The notes below the pieces were generated by a model. The model saw nothing but the letters and a program-made list of their open reading frames with translations. It did not search any database and was not told the origin of the DNA. Source: Paraburkholderia franconis (GTDB lineage Bacteria; Pseudomonadota; Gammaproteobacteria; Burkholderiales; Burkholderiaceae). Taken from it: DNA of 64,000 nt. Of the stretch, positions 53,660 to 62,202 are shown piece by piece; position 1 is the first letter of the stretch, and each line of letters opens with the position of its first letter. The DNA is taken from the NCBI RefSeq assembly GCF_009362735.1, contig NZ_WHNP01000007.1:1-64000 (forward strand), read 5' to 3'. A program made the position numbers and the translations under genes.

Positions 53660-55243
53660 TCACTCCCACTCAATCGTCGCAGGCGGCTTGCCCGAAATGT
53701 CATACACGACGCGATTGATGCCGCGCACTTCGTTGATGATCCGGTTCGACACGTGGCCGAGCAGATCGTGCGGCAGATGTGCCCAGTGCGCCGTCATGAA
53801 GTCCAGCGTCTGCACGGCGCGCAGCGCGACGACATACTCGTACGTGCGGCCATCCCCCATCACCCCAACGCTCTTCACAGGCAGGAACACCGCAAACGCC
53901 TGGCTCGTCAGGTCGTACCACGACTTGCCCGTTTCCTTGTCGATGAACGTGCGCAGCGTCTCAATGAAGATCGCGTCCGCGCGGCGCAGCAGGTCTGCGT
54001 AGTCGCGCTTCACTTCGCCGAGAATCCGCACGCCGAGGCCCGGGCCCGGGAACGGATGGCGATACACCATCGACGGCGGCAGACCCAGCTTCACGCCCAG
54101 TTCGCGCACTTCGTCCTTGAAGAGTTCGCGCAGCGGTTCGAGCAGCTTCAGGTTCAGCGTTTCAGGCAGGCCGCCGACATTGTGGTGGCTCTTGATCGTG
54201 TGCGCCGCCTTCTTGCCCTTGCCCGCCGATTCGATCACGTCCGGATAGATCGTGCCTTGCGCGAGCCACTTCGCGTCCGTCAGCTTGCCGGCTTCGGCCT
54301 GGAACACTTCGACGAATTCTGCGCCGATGATCTTGCGCTTCGCCTCGGGATCGGTCACGCCCTTGAGCTTCGACAGGAACGCTTCGCTCGCGTCGACGTG
54401 AATCACCTTTACGCCCAGGTGATCGGCGAACGTCGCCATCACCTGCTCGGCTTCGTTCAGGCGCAGCAGGCCGTGATCGACAAACACGCACGTGAGCTGA
54501 TCGCCGATCGCGCGATGCAGCAGCGCCGCCGCCACCGACGAATCCACGCCGCCCGACAGACCGAGAATCACGTGCTCGTCGCCGACCTGCTTGCGGATGT
54601 TTTCGACGGCCTCGTCGATGTAGTTGCCCATTTCCCAGTCAGGCTTCGCGCCGCAGATCTTCAGCACGAAACGCTCTAGCATCGCGCGGCCCTGCACCGT
54701 ATGCGTGACTTCCGGGTGCCATTGCAGGCCGTAGAAGTGACGCGCTTCGTCCGCCATCGCGGCGATCGGGCACGATTCCGTCGATGCCATCAGCTGAAAG
54801 CCCGACGGCATTTCCAGCACCTTGTCGCCGTGGCTCATCCACACCTTCAGCATGCCGTGGCCCTCGGGCGTCGCGAAGTCCTGAATGCCGTCGAGGAAGC
54901 TCGTGTGGTTGCGCGCGCGCACTTCCGCATAGCCGAACTCGCGCAGATGGCCGGTATCGACCTTGCCGCCGAGCTGCTCGGCCATCGTCTGCATGCCGTA
55001 GCAGATGCCCAGCACGGGCACGCCCGCTTCGAACACCGCTTGCGGCGCGCGCGGAGTGTCGGTCTCGGTCACCGAGTTCGGGCCGCCCGACAGGATGATG
55101 CCCTTCGGCTTGAATTCGCGGATGAACTCGTCGCTGACGTCGTGCGGATGGATTTCCGACAGCACGTGCGCTTCGCGGATGCGGCGTGCGATCAGTTGGG
55201 TGACTTGCGAACCGAAGTCGAGGATCAGGATCTTGTCATGCAT
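53660..55243 (-). CDS. guaA: GMP synthase (glutamine-hydrolysing)
   Basis: 527 residues, full length. The N-terminal glutaminase has the catalytic cysteine in LGICYGMQ (C81) and the histidine-glutamate pair in [11 protein letters not shown]. The ATP-pyrophosphatase half has the P-loop LSGGVDSSV, and the dimerisation domain ends in PPATIEWE, the usual C-terminus. It converts XMP to GMP. It lies downstream of guaB, separated by a membrane-protein gene and a 363-base gap. Confidence 0.97.
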   Translation of the reverse strand: MHDKILILDFGSQVTQLIARRIREAHVLSEIHPHDVSDEFIREFKPKGIILSGGPNSVTETDTPRAPQAVFEAGVPVLGICYGMQTMAEQLGGKVDTGHLREFGYAEVRARNHTSFLDGIQDFATPEGHGMLKVWMSHGDKVLEMPSGFQLMASTESCPIAAMADEARHFYGLQWHPEVTHTVQGRAMLERFVLKICGAKPDWEMGNYIDEAVENIRKQVGDEHVILGLSGGVDSSVAAALLHRAIGDQLTCVFVDHGLLRLNEAEQVMATFADHLGVKVIHVDASEAFLSKLKGVTDPEAKRKIIGAEFVEVFQAEAGKLTDAKWLAQGTIYPDVIESAGKGKKAAHTIKSHHNVGGLPETLNLKLLEPLRELFKDEVRELGVKLGLPPSMVYRHPFPGPGLGVRILGEVKRDYADLLRRADAIFIETLRTFIDKETGKSWYDLTSQAFAVFLPVKSVGVMGDGRTYEYVVALRAVQTLDFMTAHWAHLPHDLLGHVSNRIINEVRGINRVVYDISGKPPATIEWE

Positions 55244-55606
55244 GGCAGCGGACGGAATCTAAAAAGAACGGATAGGGAAAGCCGCGCAAGTCGCTTCGCG
55301 ACCGGGCGGCGTGGTATTCAAAACGGACCGGCTCAATGGGCACAAACAGTCGCGCTGGCGGCATGACCGCACTGCAACGAGGCACCATCGACGGCACCCC
55401 GGCGATGCACTCGCAGCGGCGAAGCTCCATCGACAGAAGGCCTGCGCGCAGACGGATTCCGGTTGTTTCGGCAGAGAGCTTGTCGTGTCGCGGATCAGCC
55501 ATGAAACGGAGGCCGGGGTGTGCCGGACTTCGCTTCGGCTGCGGCGCGCTCCCGCGCGGCGGCTTCTTCGTCCGCTGCGGCTGCACGCTCGCGTGCGAGC
55601 GCATCT
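55244..55606. other. Spacer between guaA and the membrane-protein gene, with a possible displaced tail
   Basis: About 360 bases without an obvious start codon. On the minus strand the frame from about 55620 to a TGA at 55496 encodes a charged, alanine-rich helix-like stretch (REDALARER and AAARERAAAEAK) with no start codon. It could be the lost C-terminus of the membrane protein in a shifted frame. Otherwise the spacer probably holds the guaA promoter. Confidence 0.4.
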
Positions 55607-56284
55607 TCACGCGATGCACTCGACCGACCGCGCCGCCGATGCGCCCGGCGCCGCCGCCGTCAGATCCGGCTCGACGGGATGGCCCGTCGCGGGACTCACG
55701 GGTGTCACCGCGCTCTCGGGACGCGTCGTGCCGAGCATCGGCTCGACTGCATGCGACCCGCCCGCCGGATAGACGCCTCCGGGACGCGCCGCGTTGCGCT
55801 CGCGCTCGGTCTTGCGCGCTTCGTTCGCCGTGTCGCGAGCGGCCACGCGCTCGGCACGCTCGGCGGACGCCGTGCCCGCCAGCCGATCGCGCCGGCGCAC
55901 GGTGCTTGCCAGCCTCACGCCACCCAAGCCGATGACGAGCAGCACCGCGCCCGTCACCACCGCCACCAGTTGACCGAGGGCCGGCAGCGACGGGGTATGC
56001 AGCCCGACCAGCCAGACCAGCATCAGCACGCCCGTCAGCCAGTTCACGTGGCCGACGACCTTGGCCGCCGTCGCCGTCATCGCGCCGTCGATCGACGCAT
56101 GCAGCGCGAGCCACGCGAGCCCGACCAGCGCGATCCCGAAGCCTTGACCCACCAGCACCGGGTCCGTCTGCGCCAGCTGCAGCGCGTCGTACAGCGATTT
56201 CCACGGCGTGAGCAGGAACAGCAGCCCGAACGCCAGCAGTATCAGCGCATCGATGATCAGTACGGCGCGCAGCAGCGGCTTCAT
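55607..56284 (-). CDS. Membrane protein of unknown function between guaB and guaA
   Basis: 225 residues. Four hydrophobic segments (about 6-28, 42-62, 76-96, 102-122) are followed by a long polar tail rich in A, R, E and P with no recognised motif. It starts at ATG 56284, seven bases from the guaB stop, so it is co-transcribed with guaB. I do not recognise a family. Linkage to GMP synthesis is positional only. The C-terminus may be displaced by a frameshift. Confidence 0.7.
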   Translation of the reverse strand: MKPLLRAVLIIDALILLAFGLLFLLTPWKSLYDALQLAQTDPVLVGQGFGIALVGLAWLALHASIDGAMTATAAKVVGHVNWLTGVLMLVWLVGLHTPSLPALGQLVAVVTGAVLLVIGLGGVRLASTVRRRDRLAGTASAERAERVAARDTANEARKTERERNAARPGGVYPAGGSHAVEPMLGTTRPESAVTPVSPATGHPVEPDLTAAAPGASAARSVECIA

Positions 56285-56290
56285 CGGCGA

Positions 56291-57751
56291 TCAGTCCACG
56301 TGGTAGTTGGGAGCTTCCTTCGTGATCTGCACGTCGTGCACGTGCGATTCGCGCATGCCCGCCGCCGTGATTTCGACGAACTCGGCCTTCTCGTGCAGTT
56401 CGTCGATCGTGTTGCAGCCGCAGTAGCCCATGCTCGCGCGCACGCCGCCGATCAGCTGGAACAGGATCGCGCCGACCGAGCCCTTGTACGCGACACGGCC
56501 TTCGATGCCTTCGGGCACCAGCTTGTCGATGTTCGCGGAGTTGTCCTGGAAGTAGCGGTCAGCCGCGCCGTCCTTCATCGCGCCGACCGAGCCCATGCCA
56601 CGATACGACTTGTACTGGCGGCCCTGATACAGGAACACGTCGCCCGGCGACTCTTCCGTGCCGGCGAACATGCTGCCCATCATCACGGCGTTCGCGCCTG
56701 CGGCCAGTGCCTTGCTGACGTCGCCCGAGAAACGCACGCCGCCGTCCGCGATCACGGGAACGCCGGAGCCCTTGAGCGCCGCCGACACGTTCGCGATCGC
56801 CGAGATTTGCGGCACGCCGACCCCCGCGACGATACGCGTCGTGCAGATCGAGCCCGGGCCGATGCCGACCTTCACGCCGTCCGCGCCATACTCAACGAGC
56901 GCCTTCGCTGCGTCGGCCGTCGCGATGTTGCCGCCGATCACCTCGACGTGCGGAAAGTTCTTCTTGACCCACTGGACGCGCTCCAGCACGCCTTTGCTGT
57001 GGCCATGCGCCGTATCGACGACGATCACGTCGACGCCCGCCTGCACCAGCAGCGACACGCGCTCTTCGTTGTCCGCGCCGACGCCGACAGCGGCGCCCGC
57101 GCGCAGCTTGCCGTGCTCGTCCTTGCAGGCGTCCGGGTGCTCCGTCTGCTTCGTGATGTCCTTCACGGTCATCAGGCCGCGCAATTCGAATGCGTCGTTG
57201 ACGACCAGCACACGCTCGAGGCGGTGGCTGTGCATCAGCGCCTTCGCTTCGGCGAGCGGCGTGCCTTCCTTCACCGTCACGAGACGCTCGCGCGGCGTCA
57301 TGATCGTACGCACGGGTTCTTCGAGGCGCGTCTCGAAGCGCAGGTCGCGGTTCGTCACAATGCCGATCAGCTGCGATCCTTCGACGACCGGGAAGCCCGA
57401 AATGCCATGCTGGCGCGACAGGGCGATCACGTCGTGCACCTTCATCTGCGGAGGGACAGTGATCGGATCGCGCACGACGCCCGATTCGAAACGCTTGACC
57501 TTTGCGACTTCGCGAGCCTGTTCGGCCGCCGTGAGATTCTTGTGGATAATGCCGACGCCGCCCATCTGCGCCATTGCGATGGCGAGGCGGGCTTCCGTGA
57601 CGGTGTCCATCGCGGCGGACACGAGCGGCATATTGAGGGAGATCTTGCGGGTCAGCCGGGTTTTCAGGCTGGTGTCGCGCGGCAGAACGTCGGAGAAGGC
57701 CGGGACGAGGAGCACGTCATCGAACGTGAGTGCTTTTTGGATCAGACGCAT
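56291..57751 (-). CDS. guaB: IMP dehydrogenase
   Basis: 486 residues. The TIM barrel carries the catalytic cysteine in GPGSICTTR (C303) and the IMP-binding GGVRFSGDV. Two CBS domains (about 95-205) interrupt it: [10 protein letters not shown] and [10 protein letters not shown]. The NAD-site region includes VVDTAHGHS and [10 protein letters not shown]. It makes XMP from IMP, the first step to GMP, and is followed by the membrane-protein gene and guaA. A perfect TATAAT box lies upstream. Confidence 0.97.
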   Translation of the reverse strand: MRLIQKALTFDDVLLVPAFSDVLPRDTSLKTRLTRKISLNMPLVSAAMDTVTEARLAIAMAQMGGVGIIHKNLTAAEQAREVAKVKRFESGVVRDPITVPPQMKVHDVIALSRQHGISGFPVVEGSQLIGIVTNRDLRFETRLEEPVRTIMTPRERLVTVKEGTPLAEAKALMHSHRLERVLVVNDAFELRGLMTVKDITKQTEHPDACKDEHGKLRAGAAVGVGADNEERVSLLVQAGVDVIVVDTAHGHSKGVLERVQWVKKNFPHVEVIGGNIATADAAKALVEYGADGVKVGIGPGSICTTRIVAGVGVPQISAIANVSAALKGSGVPVIADGGVRFSGDVSKALAAGANAVMMGSMFAGTEESPGDVFLYQGRQYKSYRGMGSVGAMKDGAADRYFQDNSANIDKLVPEGIEGRVAYKGSVGAILFQLIGGVRASMGYCGCNTIDELHEKAEFVEITAAGMRESHVHDVQITKEAPNYHVD

Positions 57752-57777
57752 GGCAAATCCTATAGGCGCAAAAGCGA

Positions 57778-57806
57778 ATTATACGCGATACATCCCCGGT
57801 TTTCAC
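57778..57806 (-). promoter_or_regulatory. Promoter of guaB
   Basis: On the minus strand a TATAAT hexamer (57783-57778) lies about 27 bases before the ATG, with GTGAAA (57806-57801) 17 bases upstream as a partial -35 box. Confidence 0.6.
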
Positions 57807-58036
57807 TGCGCGAACAGTCAGTTAGCGAAATTGTTCAATGTTTTTTCGCATCGAGCGGCGGGCGAATTTCGCTTCCGCATTCGGCTCGCGTTCGATCGGG
57901 TTTCGTTTGCTCATTCGAGCGCGCGAGCTTTCATCAGCATAGTTGCCACGCCCGCAAAGTGCAGAATCGAACAAGACGCAGGCGCCTGCGGCCCGCTATG
58001 CTGCGCACACTTTCAGTTTTCGATTCGAGGCAGGCG

Positions 58037-59023
58037 ATGCAGCGCGGCGTGGTTTACGGGATGTTGGCGGGAGCGTTATGGGGCATGGTCTTTCTGGTGC
58101 CGCGCCTGCTGCCCGATTTTTCGCCCGTGCTGCTGAGCGCCGGGCGATACGTGATGTACGGCGTGGTGTCGCTCGTCGCCGCGCTGCCGTCGGCGCGTTC
58201 GCTGCTGCGCCGGCTCACCCGCGAAGACCTGAACGCGCTAGTCAAACTCGCGCTCGCGGGCAACCTGCTCTACTACCTGCTGCTGACGGGCGCGGTCCAC
58301 CTCGTCGGCATTGCGCCGTCGTCGTTGATCGTCGGCGTGCTGCCCGTCACGGTGACGCTGCTCGGCCGGCGCGATCACGGCGCGGTGCCGCTCGCGCGGC
58401 TCGTATGGCCGCTCGCGCTCGTCGTCGCGGGCATCGCGTGCATCAATGTCGATGTGTTCAGCGCGTCGGGTACGGCATCGGGGGCCGGGTCTGTGTCGAT
58501 CGCGACAAAGCTGGTGGGGATTGCCTGCGCGGTCGGCGCGCTCGCCTGCTGGACGTGGTTTGCCGTCGAAAACGCGCGCTATCTGCAGCGTCAGACGCAT
58601 TTCAGCGGCAACGAATGGTCGGTGCTGTGGGGCGTCGTCACGGGCCTGCTCGGCGCGTTGCTGTGGCTCGTCGTCGCGCTGCTGCCGGCGGCAGCCGTCG
58701 AGACGTCGCACGCCGATACGCGCTGGCATCTGTTCTGGCTGCTGAATCTGGGGCTCGCGTTCGGCGCGTCGTGGCTCGGCAACGGCCTGTGGAACGCGGC
58801 GTCCAAGCGCCTGCCGCTCACGCTGTCGGGCCAGCTGATCGTGTTCGAGACGCTGTTCGCGCTGCTCTACGCGTTCATCTACGACCATCGCATGCCGCGT
58901 CCGCTCGAACTGGCGGCGATCGTGCTGCTGGTCGCGGGCGTCAGCTGGTCGGTGCGCCAGCATGCCGGCGACGATTCGGACCGCTCGACGCTCGAAGAAA
59001 AGGCCCAGGCGGCTGTGCACTGA
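58037..59023 (+). CDS. EamA/DMT-family membrane transporter
   Basis: 328 residues from ATG 58037 ([24 protein letters not shown]). About ten hydrophobic helices in two related halves, with the EamA starting pattern of each half. DMT proteins export or import small metabolites; the substrate is unknown. The upstream extension of the same open frame back into guaB is antisense and not coding. Divergent from guaB, convergent with rnfH, with a terminator between. Confidence 0.87.
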   Translation: MQRGVVYGMLAGALWGMVFLVPRLLPDFSPVLLSAGRYVMYGVVSLVAALPSARSLLRRLTREDLNALVKLALAGNLLYYLLLTGAVHLVGIAPSSLIVGVLPVTVTLLGRRDHGAVPLARLVWPLALVVAGIACINVDVFSASGTASGAGSVSIATKLVGIACAVGALACWTWFAVENARYLQRQTHFSGNEWSVLWGVVTGLLGALLWLVVALLPAAAVETSHADTRWHLFWLLNLGLAFGASWLGNGLWNAASKRLPLTLSGQLIVFETLFALLYAFIYDHRMPRPLELAAIVLLVAGVSWSVRQHAGDDSDRSTLEEKAQAAVH

Positions 59024-59092
59024 ACGACGCGCAGCGAACGGCCGTCGACCAGGCAAGAAAAACGGCGCGGGGGCACCCGGCCATCGAATACA

Positions 59093-59126
59093 AAAAACGG
59101 CGCACCGTGTCGTGCGGTGCGCCGTT
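59093..59126 (-). terminator. Terminator of ratA-rnfH
   Basis: AACGGCGCACCG pairs with CGGTGCGCCGTT over a seven-base loop; the A run on the left supplies the U tract for minus-strand transcripts. Confidence 0.85.
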
Positions 59127-59158
59127 TGACGTGCTTTCGTTGCGTCGATCGCCTTGCG

Positions 59159-59491
59159 TCAGCGCGAATCCTTGGGCAGCCACTTGCGGCCCTCGACCGA
59201 CCCTTCCCTGCGCGACTTCTCGACTCGCCGCTGCCGCGACACCTTCGGATCGACGATCAGCGGCCGGTAGATTTCGACGCGATCGTGATCCGCCAGCACC
59301 GCGTCGAGCGGCTTGAGCTTGCCGAACACGCCCGTCTTCTGCTTCGTCAGATCGATGTCGGGATGCCGCGCGAGAATGCCGCTCGCGTCGATGGCCTGCC
59401 GGAGCGTCGCGCCTTGCGGCAGTTCGAGCTCGATCAGCGTCTGCTCGTGGGGCAGCGCGTAGCAGACTTCGATGGTCAGATTCACGCTCAT
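59159..59491 (-). CDS. rnfH: RnfH family ubiquitin-like protein
   Basis: 110 residues with the small beta-grasp pattern: VCYALPHEQTLIELELPQG, AIDASGI, then VFGKLKPLDAVLADHDRVEIYRPL. The DRVEIYRPL end of the domain is diagnostic. A basic tail follows. It overlaps the ratA stop by four bases; this ratA-rnfH pair is common in gammaproteobacteria and betaproteobacteria. Molecular role unclear. Confidence 0.93.
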   Translation of the reverse strand: MSVNLTIEVCYALPHEQTLIELELPQGATLRQAIDASGILARHPDIDLTKQKTGVFGKLKPLDAVLADHDRVEIYRPLIVDPKVSRQRRVEKSRREGSVEGRKWLPKDSR

Positions 59492-59925
59492 GCCTTGCCG
59501 TAGCGCTGATCGGCGCGCTTCACGAATGATTCGACGAAGGTGTTCGCGATATGGTTGAACACCGGCCCGATGATCTTTTCCAGCAGGACGCTCGTGAACT
59601 CATAGTGCAGCGCGAATTCGATCTTGCATGCGTCCGCGCGCAGCGGCGTGAAGCGCCAGTAGCCAGTGAACTTGCGAAAGGGACCGTCGGCGAACTCCAT
59701 GTCGATGCGCGTGGGACGCTCCTGCGTGTTGTGCGTCGCGAAGTGCTGCTTGATGCCCTTGAAGTTGATGTCGATCTTCGCCTCCATCAGATTTTCTTCC
59801 TGGCGGCGAATCTCGACGCCGCCGCACCACGGAAGAAAATTGGGGTAGTCGGCAACATCGGTGACGAGGTCGAACATCTGTTCCGCCGAATGGCGTATCA
59901 ACACGGTTTTCTGGACATCTGCCAT
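59488..59925 (-). CDS. ratA: RatA-family START-domain protein (toxin or coenzyme Q-binding)
   Basis: 145 residues from ATG 59925 (MADVQKTVLIRHSAEQMFDL); an upstream ATG at 59988 adds an unlikely leader. The START/polyketide-cyclase fold pattern is seen: MFDLVTDVADYPNFLPWCGG near the start and EFALHYEFTS late. In Escherichia coli RatA blocks ribosome subunit joining; related proteins (Coq10) bind ubiquinone. It is coupled to rnfH and divergent from smpB. Confidence 0.9.
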   Translation of the reverse strand: MADVQKTVLIRHSAEQMFDLVTDVADYPNFLPWCGGVEIRRQEENLMEAKIDINFKGIKQHFATHNTQERPTRIDMEFADGPFRKFTGYWRFTPLRADACKIEFALHYEFTSVLLEKIIGPVFNHIANTFVESFVKRADQRYGKA

Positions 59926-60056
59926 AAATTGAACAGCGCGTGGCAACGGTGATTGGGAAATAGCGAACGCGTGACAACTGAATGACACCGCGGCGGGTTT
60001 TCGGCGGCCCGCTTTGCTAAAATCGTGATTTTAAACGAGTTGAGCCGTTTCCATTC

Positions 60057-60503
60057 ATGAGCATCATCGACAACAGAAAAGCGTTCTTCGATTATTCGAT
60101 CGAGGAGCGTTACGAGGCGGGGCTCGTGCTGGAGGGCTGGGAAGTCAAGGCGCTGCGCGCCGGGCGCGGCCAGATCAAGGAAGGCTACGTCGTGATCAAA
60201 AACGCCGAGCTGTTTCTGATCGGCACGCACATCAGCCCGCTGCCCGAAGCGTCGACGCATATCAAGCCTGACCCCGTCCGCACGCGCAAACTGCTGCTGC
60301 GCGCGGAAGAAATCAGCAAGCTGATCGGCAAGGTCGAGCAGCGGGGCTATACGCTCGTGCCGCTGAACTTTCACTACAAGAACGGCCGCGTCAAATGCGA
60401 GATCGGCCTCGCGAAGGGCAAAAAGCTGCACGACAAGCGCGAAACCGAGAAGAAGCGCGATTGGGAACGCGAAAAAGCCCGGCTGATGCGCACGCCGACC
60501 TGA
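60057..60503 (+). CDS. smpB: SsrA-binding protein
   Basis: 148 residues. The SmpB pattern is complete: [62 protein letters not shown] and the basic tail after [11 protein letters not shown], which mimics mRNA in the ribosome. It delivers tmRNA to stalled ribosomes. No tmRNA gene was recognised in the window. There is no obvious ribosome-binding site; a TAAAAT box at 60018-60023 may be its -10. Confidence 0.97.
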   Translation: MSIIDNRKAFFDYSIEERYEAGLVLEGWEVKALRAGRGQIKEGYVVIKNAELFLIGTHISPLPEASTHIKPDPVRTRKLLLRAEEISKLIGKVEQRGYTLVPLNFHYKNGRVKCEIGLAKGKKLHDKRETEKKRDWEREKARLMRTPT

Positions 60504-60531
60504 GCGCGCCCGTTTCAGTCACCGGATAGAC

Positions 60532-60563
60532 AATGGCCCGCAGTAACATGCGGGCCATTTTTT
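60532..60563 (+). terminator. Terminator of smpB
   Basis: AATGGCCCGC pairs with GCGGGCCATT around an eight-base loop and is followed by T residues. Confidence 0.88.
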
Positions 60564-60617
60564 CGTTGCCATATTCGCGTGAAACGTGCGCTCATGTCGC
60601 GCTCGCTCGCTAAACGT

Positions 60618-61544
60618 TCAGGCAGTCGTCTTGCCCTGCTTCACGATGGTTAGTGCCGACGCGATCATCGAACTCATATCCGACATGTTGCCCGGCACGA
60701 TCAGCGTATTGCCCGCCTTCGCCAGATTCGCAAACGCATTCACGTACTGCTCCGCGACCTTCAGATTCACGGCTTCCATGCCGCCCGTCGACTGAATCGC
60801 GGCCGCGATCTTTTGGATTGCCTGAGAGTTCGCTTCGGCGACAGCCAGAATCGCCGCCGCCTGGCCTTGCGCCTGGTTGATCGCCGCCTGACGCTCGCCT
60901 TCGGACTTCTGAATGGCTGCCTCGCGTCCGCCCGACGCGATATTGATCTGCTCCTGCTTGCGCCCTTCCGATGCCGCGATCAGCGCGCGCTTTTCCCGTT
61001 CGGCCGTGATCTGCGCCTGCATCGCGTGGAGGATTTCCTTCGGCGGCGTCAGGTCCTTGATCTCGTAGCGCAGCACCTTGACGCCCCAGTTCGCGGCCGC
61101 TTCGTCGAGCGCCGAGACGATCGAATGATTGATGAAGTCGCGTTCCTCGAAAGTCTTGTCGAGTTCGAGCTTGCCGATCACCGAACGCAGCGTGGTCTGC
61201 GACAGCTGCGTGATCGCGAACACGAAATTGCTCGATCCGTAAGACGCCTTCATCGGATCGGTGACCTGAAAATACAGCACGCCGTCGACCTGCAACTGCG
61301 TGTTGTCGCGCGTAATGCAGACCTGGCTCGGCACGTCGAGCGGAATCTCCTTGAGCACGTGCTTGTACGCGATCCGGTCGATGAACGGCAGCACGAAAGT
61401 CAGGCCCGGCGTCAACGTCGCGTGATAGCGGCCGAGCCGCTCCAGCACCCACGCGTGCTGTTGCGGCACGATCTTGATGGTCTTCGCGGCAGTCACGATC
61501 ACGACGATCAGCAACACGAGTCCAACGACGCTCGACGGTTCCAT
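60618..61544 (-). CDS. SPFH/stomatin-family membrane protein
   Basis: 308 residues from ATG 61544 (MEPSSVVGLVLLIVVIV). One N-terminal membrane helix, then a band-7/SPFH domain (VPQQHAWVLERLGRYHATL, ITRDNTQLQVDGVLYFQV) and an extended coiled coil rich in A, E and Q (AQGQAAAILAVAEANSQ). It forms membrane scaffolds like QmcA and stomatin. Preceded by its usual NfeD partner gene, 90 bases upstream in the same unit. Family assignment is firm. Confidence 0.93.
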   Translation of the reverse strand: MEPSSVVGLVLLIVVIVTAAKTIKIVPQQHAWVLERLGRYHATLTPGLTFVLPFIDRIAYKHVLKEIPLDVPSQVCITRDNTQLQVDGVLYFQVTDPMKASYGSSNFVFAITQLSQTTLRSVIGKLELDKTFEERDFINHSIVSALDEAAANWGVKVLRYEIKDLTPPKEILHAMQAQITAEREKRALIAASEGRKQEQINIASGGREAAIQKSEGERQAAINQAQGQAAAILAVAEANSQAIQKIAAAIQSTGGMEAVNLKVAEQYVNAFANLAKAGNTLIVPGNMSDMSSMIASALTIVKQGKTTA

Positions 61545-61634
61545 TCCTGCACCCCCAATCTGTTTTTGAATTGTTGTGCGCATCTGGATGCGCGTGAGTT
61601 GCGTCCGAACGACGCAAGAATCTGGTCCCGTTAT

Positions 61635-62081
61635 TCAAGCTCCAGCCGCGTGCTTCCTTGCGACAACGACCAGGCAGTTGCCACGCAACGCAGTGATTTC
61701 GTAGAGATTCGCGTCTTCCGGCTCGCCGGGTGCGAGTTCGACTTCCCATGACGCGCCACGATAGCTGGTCCGAGCGCGCCCGTCGTGCCACGCGGGCACA
61801 GTCAGCGTCGAGCCGATGTCGAGATTGACGTCGGGATTGCGCGCGGCTTCGGCGCGCGCTTTTGCCTTGCGCCCGTAACGCGACTTGCGCAGCACGATCA
61901 CCGCGCCAAGCGCGACGACGGCTGCAACGCCGAACTGCAGCGGCAAACCGGCGCCCGCCAGGCGCGCGAGAGCCGCCGCGATAAAGCCCAACGCCACCAT
62001 CAGCAGATAGAACGTGCCCTGCATCAGTTCGAGCACGATCAGCACGCCCGCGCCAATCCACCAGAACAGCCCGCTATGCAT
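61635..62081 (-). CDS. NfeD-family membrane protein
   Basis: 148 residues from ATG 62081, which has GGAGG eight bases upstream; a GTG one codon earlier is possible. Two or three hydrophobic helices (about 3-55) precede a small soluble OB-fold (GSTLTVPAWHDGRARTSYRG, then ALRGNCLVVV). NfeD proteins work with SPFH partners, as the next gene encodes one. It lies between the ppsA terminator and that gene. Confidence 0.92.
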   Translation of the reverse strand: MHSGLFWWIGAGVLIVLELMQGTFYLLMVALGFIAAALARLAGAGLPLQFGVAAVVALGAVIVLRKSRYGRKAKARAEAARNPDVNLDIGSTLTVPAWHDGRARTSYRGASWEVELAPGEPEDANLYEITALRGNCLVVVARKHAAGA

Positions 62082-62102
62082 CACGTTGGCCTCCACAAAG
62101 CA

Positions 62103-62130
62103 AAACACCCCAGATCTACCGGGGTGTTTA
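62103..62130 (-). terminator. Terminator of ppsA
   Basis: AAACACCCC pairs with GGGGTGTTT around a short loop in the gap between ppsA and the nfeD-type gene; AAAAC on the left forms the U tract on the minus strand. Confidence 0.7.
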
Positions 62131-62202
62131 TAGCATGAAGCGTCAACGTTTTATCGTTCGCTGAAGTACGTTTTACATACCTCTACAAACGATGCGCAAT
62201 GC

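Noticed and set aside
55520..59023. A 1167-codon open frame on the plus strand
   Set aside because: Most of it lies antisense to guaB and the membrane-protein gene and is open because of the strong G/C bias at third positions. Only the part from 58037 is a real DMT transporter gene.
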